Notes: generated by a model not told the origin, from the letters alone. Numbered from the stretch's first letter, positions 41,880 through 52,500 are shown. The stretch is DNA of 63,531 bases from Branchiostoma floridae (GCF_000003815.2 NC_049984.1:19476782-19540312), one strand, 5' to 3'. Numbers and translations: made by a program.

Positions 41880-41998
41880 GAACGTGATCAAGTTCTTTGA
41901 CACACTAATGTCCGTGCTCTCGTCTATCATAAGGGAGACTGCTTTGCTGTTCCGGATTTCATGTAGCATGGCCTCATCTAGTGACATGAACTTCGCTA
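41880..41998 (-). pseudogene. hAT/ZNF862-like fragment joined to gypsy RT
   Basis: The minus frame reads SLDEAMLHEIRNSKAVSLMI, DESTDISVSKNLITFI and ends at TAG. D-E-S-T-D-I-S-x-x-K is the first catalytic block of the hAT/ZNF862 group. It follows a gypsy RT segment without any frame break (see next entry). Confidence 0.8.
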
Positions 41999-42470
41999 AG
42001 TAGTTGACCATACCAAGAAAACGTTGCACTGCTCGCACATCTTCTGGTTGCGGCATTTCTTGTATGGCTCGTACCTTCTCTGGGTCGGGTCGGAGTCCGT
42101 TCGCTGTCAGTAGCTGTCCCATATAAGGTACTTATTTCAGCTTGAGTCTCATTTTCTTTTTGTTCAGCTTCAGGTTTCTCTCTCTTGCTCTTGCTAGGAG
42201 CTTGTGTAGATTCTCGCCTTGATCTTGGATGTTGTCTGTCATCCAAACACGAGGATGTCATCTGCTATGACGTCAACACCTTGAACTCTCTCTAGCACTT
42301 CGCGTTGTCTCCTCTGATATTCCGCTGGGGCCGTGGAAATCCAGATTTGACGGGATAAGACTGGTGGACGGCCGTGGGCACATAAGTGTATTTGTTGGGT
42401 GGCATCGCCTTGCCCTTGACTTTGTCTGCTGTGCGGTGGAATCCAAATGTTGTGCACATGATACACCGTT
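41999..42470 (-). pseudogene. Ty3/gypsy reverse transcriptase fragment
   Basis: Minus frames: APAEYQRRQREVLERVQGVD, VIADDILVFG (A-D-D box within V-x-A/Y-x-D-D-I-L-V), GENLHKLLARARERNLKLN, then GQLLTANGLRPDPEKVRAIQ, VRAVQRFLGMVNYLAK. This is the end of RT and the linker to RNase H. A one-base shift occurs near 42245 and a TAA near 42133. The last codons run straight into the hAT fragment. Confidence 0.85.
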
Positions 42471-42594
42471 GGTGTTTGGTGCTTCAGCTACGCGATACAT
42501 CTCGGTATTTCGGACACCCCTCGCCTCCTGTCTTCTGCTGGTTTTGGCTGTCGCGCTGTCTGTCACAGGCCTTCCTTTTCTGGTGAGGTTTGCA

Positions 42595-42734
42595 ATGCCA
42601 ATCACCTCCGCGGCTGTCATGGCGCGACCGTCGTGTACGTGTTGACATCCGCACTTCTCCCATGGACACTTTTCTTGTGGCACTTTTACGCCGTGTACCC
42701 TACACTTCTTACAGTGGTACTCCTTCCTCTCCAT
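42595..42734 (-). CDS. DM (doublesex/Mab-3)-like zinc motif at ORF N-terminus
   Basis: A 153-codon minus frame starts MERKEYHCKKCRVHGVKVP, then EKCPWEKCGCQHVHDGRAMT and AAEVIG. C-x2-C-x2-H-G-V-x-V-P..C-P-(W)-x2-C-x-C followed by (H/E)-x-x-R-x-M-x-A-A-(E/Q)-V resembles DM domains. Differences: the internal H-K with the fourth ligand is deleted and the last Cys is His. The rest of the ORF (to 42273) is basic and low in pattern and overlaps the gypsy RT relic, so the motif may be a captured or decayed exon. DM proteins are DNA-binding regulators of sex differentiation; that role cannot be inferred here. Confidence 0.45.
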
Positions 42735-43080
42735 GTTGCTGGCAAGACTGAGTCGACGGGTGCATCGGTCCTCATTTATATGCCCTTCGTACCCCTCGGT
42801 ACTGGTACTGGTACCAACAGATACCCCGACCTCGTCGGGACCACCGACGTCGTTGGATGTTTTTCCCTTCAGAGCACAGGAGCACGCATTTCACACACAC
42901 ATTCACAGATGGGATGGCAAATATGGTGTGTGACTCTTTTCCTGGCATTAGTTTTGTTCTGTTTCCACTAGTCAAGGCAGAGCCAATCATCTTCCACCCA
43001 CTCAACAGCCTGATTGCAGATCCACCACATTTATTCAGGATATTTTTCCAGAAATCCATTGTCATTTGTGAGTACCGCAT

Positions 43081-43986
43081 GGTCCGTACGTCACTGAGGC
43101 CTAGGACCTGGAGAGTTTCTAGTAAGATTTGGAATTTTACAATAAATGGCCTTGCAGACCTGGTATAATGTCTTAATGTTGGATTGACTGTGTGTGTCTT
43201 TACACTGAAAGAAAGGGAAATGACATCGTTCGTGGTGGTGTGTGCCTAGGTGGTGGTCGTAATTTTTATTATTCTTTATTTCAGCCACTACAGGCTCATA
43301 TTAGTACATACAATTAAAAACCAGTAGACATACTTTAGTATATACAAAATAATACAGAGTGGGTACAGCTTGTGGGATACAATATGATGATGCTAAAACT
43401 AGAGTGTAATATTGGCTGTGTGAGCAAATATAATCAGGTTTGCTTGTAGACTGTGGTATGGTTGGAGGTTGATTGGTTGGGTGTATGTTCTGTGGGTAGG
43501 TTATGTGGATGTTGGTGGAATGGAAATTGGTGTTTATTTGTCACGGTGGTCAAATACGGGCTCAAAACCTCCCATGTCTAGCCGAATTCGAACCTTCTTC
43601 CATGATGTTCCATCTGACGTAATTCGAACCGAACCCGTGTTCTATTTAGGTCATCTGCGGTCATTGCAGGTAAAACGGTGCTTTCTGGCATTTTCCCCCC
43701 AACTAACTTGAATCAGGCGAAAGATATAGTTTTTAACCAATATAAACAATTTTCTGGACAGTACATCTATGCTTTCACTTTGTTTGGGACCTGTAATATG
43801 TAACGAAGCTACTGGCGTTTTTGTTGGTGACCTTGAATATCATAAGTGTTGTTTACACCGGTATCAATTACACCCTCCCGCTCTCCGTGCGGCATGACAT
43901 GCGTGTAAACATCGTTTAAGATCTCCACCAAGAAGAGTCCAACATAACTCATTGACGGCTCAAAATGACCGCAACGGTTTTTCCGA
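43081..43986. other. No gene recognised
   Basis: AT-rich spacer, GT-rich in part; nothing I can assign. Confidence 0.5.
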
Positions 43987-44127
43987 GATTTCTGTTTTGG
44001 GGATTTTTAAAAAATGCCTTAGATTTTGAATTATTTGTAATTAAGTGCGAAAAATACCATTTTTACGCATATTTTTGACTGTAACTTTACTTAAAATTAA
44101 AAATTAAAAAATCCCCAAAACAGAAAG
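43987..44127. repeat. Inverted repeat, 20-bp arms
   Basis: TTTCTGTTTTGGGGATTTTT at the left and AAAAAATCCCCAAAACAGAAA at the right, about 95 bp apart; A+T-rich centre. Probably a small MITE or hairpin. Confidence 0.7.
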
Positions 44128-45536
44128 TTTTATTTGCCTCTCAGATGACGAAAAATATAAAAATCGAGAATTTGCCATGGCACTTGCGGCCCATCTTATC
44201 AAGAGAATGGTCAAATTGAAGGCCTTCCTTGAAACAGAAAATAATCGTCTTTGTAAGCAAAATGGAAACAAAACAACTATCTCAATACAAACGGGAAGAT
44301 TAAAACTATCTAAAATTGCGAATTTAATCTTATTTTGAATACATTTTCCTTCTCATAACATCTTGTTTATTTTGAAATATTTTACAGTTAGCAAATAGTA
44401 GGCCTCTTGTAACCCGATACTCTGTCGAACTCGCATAGCAACGGGAAAGAATACCCTAGCAACCGACCGCCGTGTGTGGAGTTTGTGATGGATGAGCTGT
44501 TTTCTCTGATGGGTATGACAACACTTTGTATTTGCATCACCCTTAGTTGCATGCTTCCCGTAGGTGGAGTCCACCTTGTCGTTTTTGGCGATCTTGCCAG
44601 CGGTTGGGTTGGTACCTCTGGTGATACAGTATATGCTGTGTTGTATTCTATATATATATCGCAAAGAGTCCATCCTCCCTGTCAAGTCATTTTACACTAA
44701 TGGCAATTTCCATGTATGCAGTGCCTGTGAGCACACCAGTGAAGGAAGAGCATGTAAAATATAGGAATTTCTCAACAAAGTTTAAGCATAGCATGTCCCC
44801 TGGGACATTAAATGATGATCATGATGCTGATATACTACAGCTATTCCTATACTAAATGTATCAGCTTATTCCAATGCTATTTCCAAACATGTGTGCACCA
44901 TGCAAACAACTTTATTGAGGAAAACAAATGATTATAACAAACGTGCCAGAACAATAGTAACAAAAAAAAACACTTCTATAGAATGTGAGTGTTCAAGATT
45001 TTGATACCCCTACAAAGATGACAACATAGTTCTGATAAAGAGGATAATAAGTACTGTTACAGATCATTTGGTCTTACGTCATTTGAATGTGTTTGGGTAC
45101 TCCGGGACCTTGAATTAAAATCCTACTTGGCTTGTGTCTGTAGGGAAAGTTTAACACCTGCAACTAACAATGAAAGGTATTGTAAATGCAGAAATGTTTG
45201 CTGTGGATGTATGTTCGCGGTTTTTGCGGTGTTTACTTAACCGGGAACTTAAAACCACCGCAAACATTTTTGTATTAATGGTATTAGGCTGCCGTCTAAG
45301 GTGTTACCTGGCTTACTAACTGCGAAACTGAATTCCAGTGAACTTATATCCATTTACAGTACGTTCCTACATCTACTTACAGGAACTAGGCAAGTATAAG
45401 AGTTACCTGTCAACGTTGAGTCTAATTATAACGTAAATTAGTACAACAAGTTTAATAAACAACAAAACCTACTCTATTAACTTATCTAATCTAAGATTAG
45501 AAACTTAAGACAAAAAACAAGAGGATATTATAAGTA
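44128..45536. other. No gene recognised
   Basis: Short frames on both strands around 44350-44700 have no recognisable domain. No feature is supportable. Confidence 0.5.
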
Positions 45537-45847
45537 GTTGGTTTTTGCTTGGAGTTCAATTCCAAATTGGGTTACATGTAATTTAAGATTCTGCTCCATG
45601 TACATGTATACCATCGACATGTTAGAAAGACACTTCTGCTTGGTTGTTATTCTTGTCGTCTGGAAAGGCCAAGAAGGAGAAATGGGACTTATATAAGGCA
45701 ATGCATTATGGTGTTAGATTTGTTTTCTATATACCGTGTATTACTTCAGCTACAACACGCTATAGTATTTCCCAGTTAGCCATGCTTTAGACCATGAATC
45801 GTTTTATCCAAGACATTGGAATTGAACTCCAAGCAAAAATCAACTCA
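45537..45847. mobile_element. MITE-like element with ~29-bp terminal inverted repeats
   Basis: Left terminus GTTGGTTTTTGCTTGGAGTT followed by CAATTCCAA; right terminus TTGGAATTGAACTCCAAGC then AAAAATCAAC. About 250 bp of non-coding interior. No clear target duplication. Confidence 0.65.
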
Positions 45848-46669
45848 GTGCACAGGGCCACTGGATACTGAGATAGGATATCCCGGTTGAAGGAGGACTG
45901 GGTACAGCCTTACATGGAGAGTTTTGATCTTAGGTGTTGTCGCTAGAAATTAATTTGTTTAGAAAGTAAGAATTTAAACAGACAGTTTGAAATAACGATA
46001 GCTCTACTGTTGATACAAGGGCTATCCCTGTTTTACATACATATTACACAGTTTTATCAGCCTTCCCCTACAGTCCCGGACTAGTGATATCTATAGTATT
46101 GACTTACACATGTCTGTTTCTTGATGCTTAAAGCTACTCTATGAATATTTCCATGTACATAGAGTCTGGAGTTAATGCAACATTCAGGCTGACACGAAAG
46201 CGATGACAAAGTCATTTGAACCCCATGTTTTGACTTAACAATTACTTGATGTCCTCTGTGGAGTCATCAGACTAACAAAAAGTATGTGGGCTTCTACTTT
46301 TTGCGTATTCCAGCTTTGCCTTGACGGCTAGGTAGTGATGCATCTATACTTGAAAGCAAGAGAGTTCACTGGCGCCAAATGCATTTTCCATCTTCGATAC
46401 AGACAACAATATGCCTCGAGTACCATTGAGGATGGGTATATTTTCAATTAAGCAACTTGGCACACTTTGAACAATCACAATCGCACTTACAAAGTTATAA
46501 CATGCTCGGACTAGTGCTCACTGTGGATTGCCGTCATTTTACCACTCCCCCCGGCTGTTCTATTCAAATGAGTGTACATCGCTGCAAGGTAGCATAAAAC
46601 AGTTACCCCTTTGCACTTGACTGAAACATGCATGCTGGATGAACTAAATGTAATTTGCACAGTCACGGA
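45848..46669. other. No gene recognised
   Basis: Lies downstream of the chromodomain gene (which is on the minus strand), so part of it may be its 3' UTR. No AATAAA was found within about 70 bp of the stop codon on that strand. Confidence 0.4.
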
Positions 46670-46825
46670 CTAGCGTTTTTTTCTGGGCCGGCCCGGTTTA
46701 CGTTTTGGCTGTGTTGACTTGAACTCTTTCAGCAACTCGTTGCAGGCCACCAAGTTGTGTTCTGGTTCCCATGTGTCCTCTTCTTTGGTGTAGTTTTTCC
46801 ATCGTATTTTGTATTTTGGCCGGCC
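46670..46825 (-). CDS. Chromodomain gene, last exon: chromodomain C-terminal part + AT-hook
   Basis: 156-bp exon after acceptor CTCTTATCCAG, 51 codons and a TAG stop, no lesion. It reads GRPKYKIRWKNYTKEEDTWE, PEHNLVACNELLKEF, then STQPKRKPGRPRKKR. The R-W-K-N-Y-T-x-E-x-D-T-W-E-P-E-x-N-L core and the following C-x-E-L-L-x-E-F helix are diagnostic of chromodomains, closest in style to MPP8 and CDY/CDYL. K-P-G-R-P-R-K-K is a canonical AT-hook. The cage aromatics W and Y are present. It joins exon 47177-47236 in phase 0. Chromodomains of this type read trimethylated H3K9/K27; the AT-hook would add minor-groove DNA binding. A chromovirus integrase tail is the alternative, but the intron and the AT-hook argue against it. 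Confidence 0.8.
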   Translation of the reverse strand, partial: GRPKYKIRWKNYTKEEDTWEPEHNLVACNELLKEFKSTQPKRKPGRPRKKR

Positions 46826-46837
46826 CTGGATAAGAGG

Positions 46838-46838
46838 T

Positions 46839-46875
<37 letters not shown>

Positions 46876-46915
46876 TATTTATATATATATAACATGTAGT
46901 TACACATATATATAT
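46838..46915 (+). repeat. (TA)n microsatellite, interrupted
   Basis: Two TA runs with GTATATATAT and TATATATAAC spacers; it lies in the intron of the chromodomain gene, 13 bp from the acceptor. Confidence 0.95.
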
Positions 46916-47176
46916 ATATAGCTCTCTTGTTCATGTGGTTATTTTTTTTGTTTGCAAGAAGTAGTGCATGGTTACAGGTCATTGGTGTTTTGGGCACTTC
47001 TGTCTGTGTAGTGGATAGTCTGTGTTTATGCACCTTGTTTGGATATCAATACATAGTGTAACATCAATGCACCTAGAACATTTTGCATGAGCAGTTTCTA
47101 AGGTTTGTTGTGTAGAAGAATGTGGGTTATATATAGAAGAGAGACCATTTGGTTTAGCCAGGTATGATGTGCTTAC

Positions 47177-47236
47177 CTGGTTTGTGTCCACAGCAATGAT
47201 CTTTTCAACCTCGTAGACGTTGGTTGGGATGTTGTT
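47177..47236 (-). CDS. Chromodomain gene, upstream exon: chromodomain N-terminal strand
   Basis: 60-bp exon between acceptor TTTCCCTAG and donor CAG|GTAAGC, exactly 20 codons: NNIPTNVYEVEKIIAVDTNQ. The V-Y-E-V-E-K-I-(I/L) motif is the first beta strand of a chromodomain and supplies the first cage Tyr. Phase 0 on both sides. With the last exon it completes a chromodomain of normal length (about 50 residues). The exon must be internal because no Met is present; the 5' part of the gene lies at higher coordinates and was not found. Confidence 0.8.
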
Positions 47237-47397
47237 CTAGGGAAAGCAACAAGATTGATTGCATGGATGTGTATATATATATATAAACAGGTCCAAAAGT
47301 TACCTTTATTATGTTACATGAGAGAAGTTTGTTCTTTGATGTGTTATATTTTACAGTTTAGGAACGTTAATATTCTATATGAAAGGTCATATTTTTG

Positions 47398-47630
47398 CCT
47401 AAAAATGTATATTTTTGGCTCCTATGTCCTTATATTAAAACCTATTGACCACAAATTTGGTATAGAGATGCATTGGACATGTGCTCCCAGAATGGCATCA
47501 ACACTTTTTTCATACATCACTTCAAAGAAGTGTTATTTTTGGCAATTTTTGACAAAAAATGCATATTTTGGGCTCCTATGCCCTTGTATTACGACCAAAT
47601 GATCTAAAATTTGGTATGAAGGCAGTGTTC
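47398..47630 (+). repeat. Tandem duplication, offset 155 bp
   Basis: Two copies (47398-47475, 47553-47628) share AAAAATG(T/C)ATATTTTTGGGCTCCTATG, CCTT(A/G)TATTA and AAATTTGGTAT. They are diverged at about 20% of sites. Confidence 0.75.
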
Positions 47631-47639
47631 AGGTAGTGT

Positions 47640-49256
47640 AGGCCAAGTGCGGACAGTATGTCGTTTTATGTTGTCGCAAACATGATCTCGGGGATTTGAG
47701 ATCCTGTAGACCCTCCAATTTTAAAATGTTGATTGTTTTTGGTTCACATTCGGTTCCGCGTCTTCTAGTGCACTTTAGTGTAAATTCGATATGCAGTGGC
47801 TAGATTTGGCTAATCGTAGCTTAGAATAGGTGATTTGTCAGCATCAACTGGTGAGGGCGTTTGAGTATTGTGCTTATTGTTCCCTGGTGCTTAAAAAGAC
47901 GAAGCAGTGCGCTTGGACAATGGTTAATACAGTATGTTATTCTCTTTGTTCAAGGTCAAGACTTGACATAATAAATCCTCATTCCCTTCTTCCAGATCCT
48001 TGACATTGAACACTTGCACAGTTTTGTTGCCTACTTTAGAGTTTGATGTTGCATTTCCTTCCTTTGATTACCTGAGAAAAATCATAGTCTTCATCAGGCC
48101 TCACCGATCATGTAAAACTTTTACGGCACCTTTGGAAAATTTGCTGGACTTGGGGATTTATAGTCAGTACAAAGTTGCCATCATACTTACAGGATAAGTC
48201 ATATGTGCAAACTTGAATATCTCAGGGAAGCGAAGTCTTTCTTCCCTTTACGGCCACTACCATTATAACGCACATTGCCATTGTACACACCATTAAAAAA
48301 ATTACGAAGATTTCTGCTGGATAAGTCATGGCATTGTCATTGGGGATATTTCCAAATGCTTTCATGCAGATTTATGCAGGTGTTTCACTTGTAAACTAAG
48401 CCAAGAACGTCTGTCCACTTGTCTGTTGGTGTATCCTGTTGATTTGTTGAGTCAAAATTCTGTCATGAAGTTTTCGAATTTTAAGTTGCATCACTTGCCT
48501 GATAGATTTGATGTAGAAGTGATGACCGGCGACGAAAGCCGGATGGCAACATGGGGAAAATATACATGTACACTGACTTCTTAAACTTTTTCATAGCCAA
48601 TAATTTCCAGTCGACTGTAAGGTGCCTTGTGCAAACCTGTGCACTTACCTAATTATAACGTGAATCAATTTGCCTATCACAGAATATGTATTTTTTTACT
48701 TTTTATTTCAGGAAATGTCATAGGTACATAGACCTGGTTGACGATAAGTGGACTATTTTCTATTAAGAAAACATTTTACACTAGCTTTTGCTATTGAAGA
48801 ATAACTTAAGCTTTGTTTTGAGACGCCGGTCCTCACTTTGGCTGAAGGGAAAGAGGGTGGCCTAATCGTTGTCCACGACCACATTGGTGTCGAGGACAAA
48901 CTAGGGCCTCACCTACTCCGTTAAAGCTGCTCGAAGACGTCTTCCAACATGTGTTGTACGCAAGCAAACTTCAGTTACGTAGCTCTTTGCACAAGCCGGT
49001 AGCTTGCGTGTCTTCTGCATCTGCCTCTTCCAAAATTATATTCAGTTACTTGAAAAATAGCTTTTACGCATATGTTACTACATGTCTAAAACCTAAGAAA
49101 AACTAATACTTCTAAGCGAAGAGAGTCCAAGAACAATGGTGGTGGAGCCTGTTGTTCAAGGCTTGTCCACAAACAAATCGGACACGTCCACGGTTGGCCT
49201 GTTGTTCCTGTTGGTCAGCAGCCACGCAACGTCGTCGCCAGACGGGTAGCACTCAC
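47640..49256. other. No gene recognised
   Basis: Spacer between the chromodomain gene and the next minus-strand exons. It may hold the missing 5' exons of the chromodomain gene, but none is visible to me. Confidence 0.4.
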
Positions 49257-49319
49257 TCAGACGTTCACCAGCTCGCTGCTGTACACGTAGTAGGTACCTG
49301 GAGGAGCGCGTCGAAGCCC
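49257..49319 (-). CDS. Unrecognised gene, terminal exon
   Basis: After TCACTTGCAG the phase-0 continuation reads GLRRAPPGTYYVYSSELVNV then TGA. A different frame is open longer (to 49156), but the phase-0 frame is the one that fits the donor of the preceding exon. Confidence 0.35.
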   Translation of the reverse strand, partial: GLRRAPPGTYYVYSSELVNV

Positions 49320-49566
49320 CTGCAAGTGACATATAAGTGTGTTCAATGAATATCTCTTTTAATGAAAATACAAAATAATTATCTTTGAATGGATAATTGG
49401 GACAGAACAATAATATAGTATGAAGTCATGGACATTAGAAGGAAATGTGTACCTATGAAAGAAAATGAATTAGACTCCTCTAAGGACAAGTAATTCACTC
49501 TTCACGCTTGAACTACTATTATCACAGGATATTGATGCTAAATATTTTCTTTATACAGTTTTTCAA

Positions 49567-49568
<2 letters not shown>

Positions 49569-49651
<83 letters not shown>
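49569..49651 (+). repeat. (AT)n microsatellite, about 41 units
   Basis: Uninterrupted AT run of about 82 bp. Located in the intron between the exons at 49319 and 49692. Confidence 0.98.
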
Positions 49652-49653
<2 letters not shown>

Positions 49654-49691
49654 ATCTGTAGATCGTCACAATTATTGTTTCTTACTCATAC

Positions 49692-49935
49692 CTTCTTAGT
49701 CAATCTTTCGATCTCTCGTCGATGTCTGCGCCAGAAGATTTTAAGACGCCTTCTGTTATTGTAGGTGTTGCCATTTCCCAAGTATTGGGTGACTTGTCCC
49801 CATAAGCTGTCCTCACTCCAGTCTGGCGCACTATCAGGGTCTTCTTCCTGAAAAATCCCTTCTATGGCTCTAGCGAGGGGAACCAATGGCGTCTTCCATC
49901 CGAATGGCATATTTCCTATATACCACCGGTTGAAC
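49692..49935 (-). CDS. Unrecognised gene, internal exon
   Basis: 244-bp exon, TTCATCATAG to AAG|GTATGA, open in one frame: FNRWYIGNMPFGWKTPLVPL, GIFQEEDPDSAPDWSEDSLW, then a basic end FWRRHRREIERLTKK. The size, splice sites and lack of lesions suggest a real exon. No domain recognised. Joins the next exon (49319) in phase 0. Confidence 0.5.
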
Positions 49936-50160
49936 CTATGATGAACAACATAAAATTGATTGTTAGTGTTGAGAACCGATGGTAGGGCTACTGATGCAGA
50001 TACATTGAGACCAAACGTCGGGAACTGAGCTACATAACTTTGTTACTCCCAGGACTCCAACTCATGGAATGAGATCACAGCCTCACAGGACTAGTCTACT
50101 TCTAAAATAGGGGGTTTCAGTAGGAATGGTCACATGGTTCACAGTGGGTTCATAACATAC

Positions 50161-50345
50161 CTCCCCTAACCAGGCATTGATCAAAATCCTTCTTTCACTT
50201 CTAGTGAACCCTTGAATTTTTTGGGCCTTTTTTGTAATATCTTGCAGTATCTTATACCAGTGTTGGGGTGTCAGTCTCATACACTATCCTAGCCCTCTTT
50301 TGGCGACTCTTCCCTTTTGAGTCTTTTCAGCTAGCCTGGATAAGA
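50161..50345 (-). CDS. Unrecognised gene, upstream exon region
   Basis: The minus frame carries LSRLAEKTQKGRVAKRGLG, TAG, then MRLTPQHWYKILQDITKKAQ and GFTRSERRILINAWLGE before GTATGT. If the weaker donor GTTAGG (50170) is used instead, the codon TGG is completed by the next exon and the frame continues INAW-FNRWY; the stronger donor breaks phase. This junction needs transcript evidence. Confidence 0.35.
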
Positions 50346-50519
50346 TAGTCCTCCTTACCCCCTGGGTGAAGGAACTCCTTCAGATGCCTGGGCAGGACTC
50401 TCGAGGCAAGAACGATATACTCCCTTCTCATATGTTACTGATCAAGGTTTAGTACAGGGAGAGGTTTGGTTGAGCCTGTGTTGCCAAGGTGACGAGGGTT
50501 GATTCGGCCTTGAACTGCA

Positions 50520-51150
50520 TCTTTTTTACTTGGTATTAAGACTCGGCTCGAGATGCTTGTGGTAGTACACACTACAAAACACCTTACGCTTTAGGCTCTC
50601 ATTCATAATATTGCTGAATTCTTGTTCGTAGTCTGGGACAGTATCTGTTGTGTGCTTGAGATGATTTGTTGCGTGGTTATTTTCTGTTACGAAGTAGGGA
50701 AGCTGCTTATTGGCCCGTAACTTAAGACATTCCAATAAATACAGGTACAGAATACATGCAGTTAAAGGAACCTGCCCAAGGAAGTTACGACAGGCTGGAT
50801 GGTAGGTCTGTCCTGTGGGCAACTCGTGCTTTTTTTTAAATCTTAGAAATCTTTGACTTGACTGTCTTCATCACACGGCAGAAGTCGCCTATCAGTTTTT
50901 CAGGCTGAAAACATCGGACTTTCTGGTGACAGCAGCTAGACTGTTCCGCGGCTGGCCATTGTACTGTTCAACAATCGAGGTGTCGATTTGTTTCGAACCT
51001 AATGTATCTGAGTTTGTTTTGGGACTTGTTTTCTGCCGTCCGTATTGGTTTGTTATTAAAAGATGATCTAAAACTCTAGAATTTATGATGTGTAAGATAA
51101 GCAAAATGGAGAGCTAAAATCTCAATAGGAGAAGATGGGTCCAATATTCC
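50520..51150 (-). other. Coding-like minus frames, unassigned
   Basis: A 98-codon frame (50526-50822, PDYEQEFSNIMNESLKRKVF) and a 70-codon frame (50892-51104, SIVEQYNGQPRNSLAAVTRK) lie between the unrecognised exons and the integrase fragment. They may be exons of either; I cannot decide. Confidence 0.3.
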
Positions 51151-51151
51151 C

Positions 51152-51502
51152 TTAAATTGAAATGAAGCGAAAAGTTCCATAGACTCGTCCCTTGCCTCGT
51201 GTCGCATGGTACGCAAAAACGTTCGATCCTTGCATTATGGACCGATGTTCCTTTTCTGTGAGCGCTGTGTCCTTCCATCTCAGCCGAACCATAGATCGTC
51301 CAACCTCGTTGTTTCCAGAGCCCTTATCCGTGCGTATTCTGCTTGGGAGTCCATATTCTACAGCACCTCTGAGGAACATCCTCAGCGTTTGAGCACCCGG
51401 TTGCAAGCTTCTGTCATGGTAAAGGAGACAATGTGAGAAGAGCGACATTGACTGAGCTGATGTGAAAAAAGGCCTGTAAGCAATAGTTTTAGACCAGTTC
51501 AT
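51152..51502 (-). pseudogene. Integrase-core fragment (invertebrate amplified family)
   Basis: The minus frame has RMFLRGAVEYGLPSRIRTDK, GSGNNEVGRSMV and later RSIMQGSNVFAYHATRGKGR. The block 'AV-x-E-Y-G-(L/V)-P-S-R-(V/I)-R-(T/S)-D-x-G-x-E-N' is the second-Asp region of an RNase H-fold integrase-core family that is very abundant in lancelets, corals and fish. The usual E-N after G is changed to N-N, and the 3' part is scrambled, so it is likely inactive. Confidence 0.7.
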
Positions 51503-51552
51503 GATTATTTCTGTACTGTTAACACAAAAAGCATTGACAAGAGGGGTGCAGG

Positions 51553-51792
51553 TTAAACGAGCTCGAGAACAATAAAATTCTTACTTCTGACAATGTTGTC
51601 CGCCAACTCCACCCCTGAGTCCCTGACAAACTCCATCAACATCCCAGTGACAGCGTCGTTGTGAGGCGAGTTGAATCTGGTACCACAATCAGAATGACAG
51701 GCAAGCATGGTATATGATACATGTTTTGCATGATTTTTGAAAGACGAACAAACCAAAGAAAACAAAGGACCTCCCGGAAACCAGCTGCCCAC
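51553..51792 (-). pseudogene. Unassigned minus frame upstream of the integrase fragment
   Basis: Contains CGTRFNSPHNDAVTGMLMEF and VRDSGVELADNIVRSK. It may be the preceding exon of the integrase gene; a donor-like GTAAGA lies directly after VRS. Confidence 0.35.
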
Positions 51793-52329
51793 ACAAGTTC
51801 TGTGGCCCAGAATATTGTCTTGGCCTTTGTTTGGATTTCTCTGTTTACTGTATTCTTTGTGATCTTCGTTGTTTTGCTGATTACGCTAGACCACTACACA
51901 TCACCCAAGAATTCATCAAAACGTTTGAATCCGACTTCTGTCAATCACCATAGTAATATCCTAAACTATGAGCACATCTTCGTACAACAATTCTGCCATG
52001 TTTCAGACGGGAAACGTCCCGAAGTTTCGCTAACATTGGAGTTTTCTACGTGGGTTACATCATCGATCGGTAACTATGGACAGGGCGTGGTTACTAACCT
52101 ATTCATCAACTCATCTGCCAGCCGGTCCGAGGCTCTATAACATTCCTTCCACGGTGACCGAGTTATCGGACGTGGGAAACAGACGAATGTGTCTATCAAT
52201 CATATGGCTCCGCCCGGGTTACAATGTTGAGCCATCTTACGTTAAAGTCGAGTCTAGCACATAATCAATATCCAATAGTTAACCTATATTTTTGGTAACA
52301 AGTTAATTATACCTTAATTACGGTGGTTA

Positions 52330-52500
52330 CCCGATCTCCCACTGTGGGCCTTCCCTGCCCAGCTGACGGGGATATCAGAGAACGGAGAGGCGCCGGTGTT
52401 CCAGGATTATGTGTCCCCCCAGGAAAATCAGTCCCCCTCCTCCCATTGGTCCAATTTAAAGCTGGTGGGCGTGGTCTAAAAGTACGAAGGCCCACAGCAA
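52330..52500. promoter_or_regulatory. CCAAT/GC-box-rich segment, promoter-like
   Basis: CCCATTGGTCCAATTTAAAG holds inverted and direct CCAAT boxes 5 bp apart, followed by GGTGGGCGTGGTC, a KLF/Sp1-type GC box. The segment is GC-richer than its surroundings. No transcript start is visible, and the downstream satellite has no gene, so this is only a composition-based guess. Confidence 0.25.

Noticed and set aside
49156-49410. 84-codon minus ORF as terminal exon in its own frame
   Set aside because: Its frame does not match the phase-0 donor of the preceding exon; the alternative 20-residue ending does.
51193-51436. Plus-strand ORFs at 51.2-51.4 kb
   Set aside because: Antisense of the integrase-core fragment, which has the better protein pattern.
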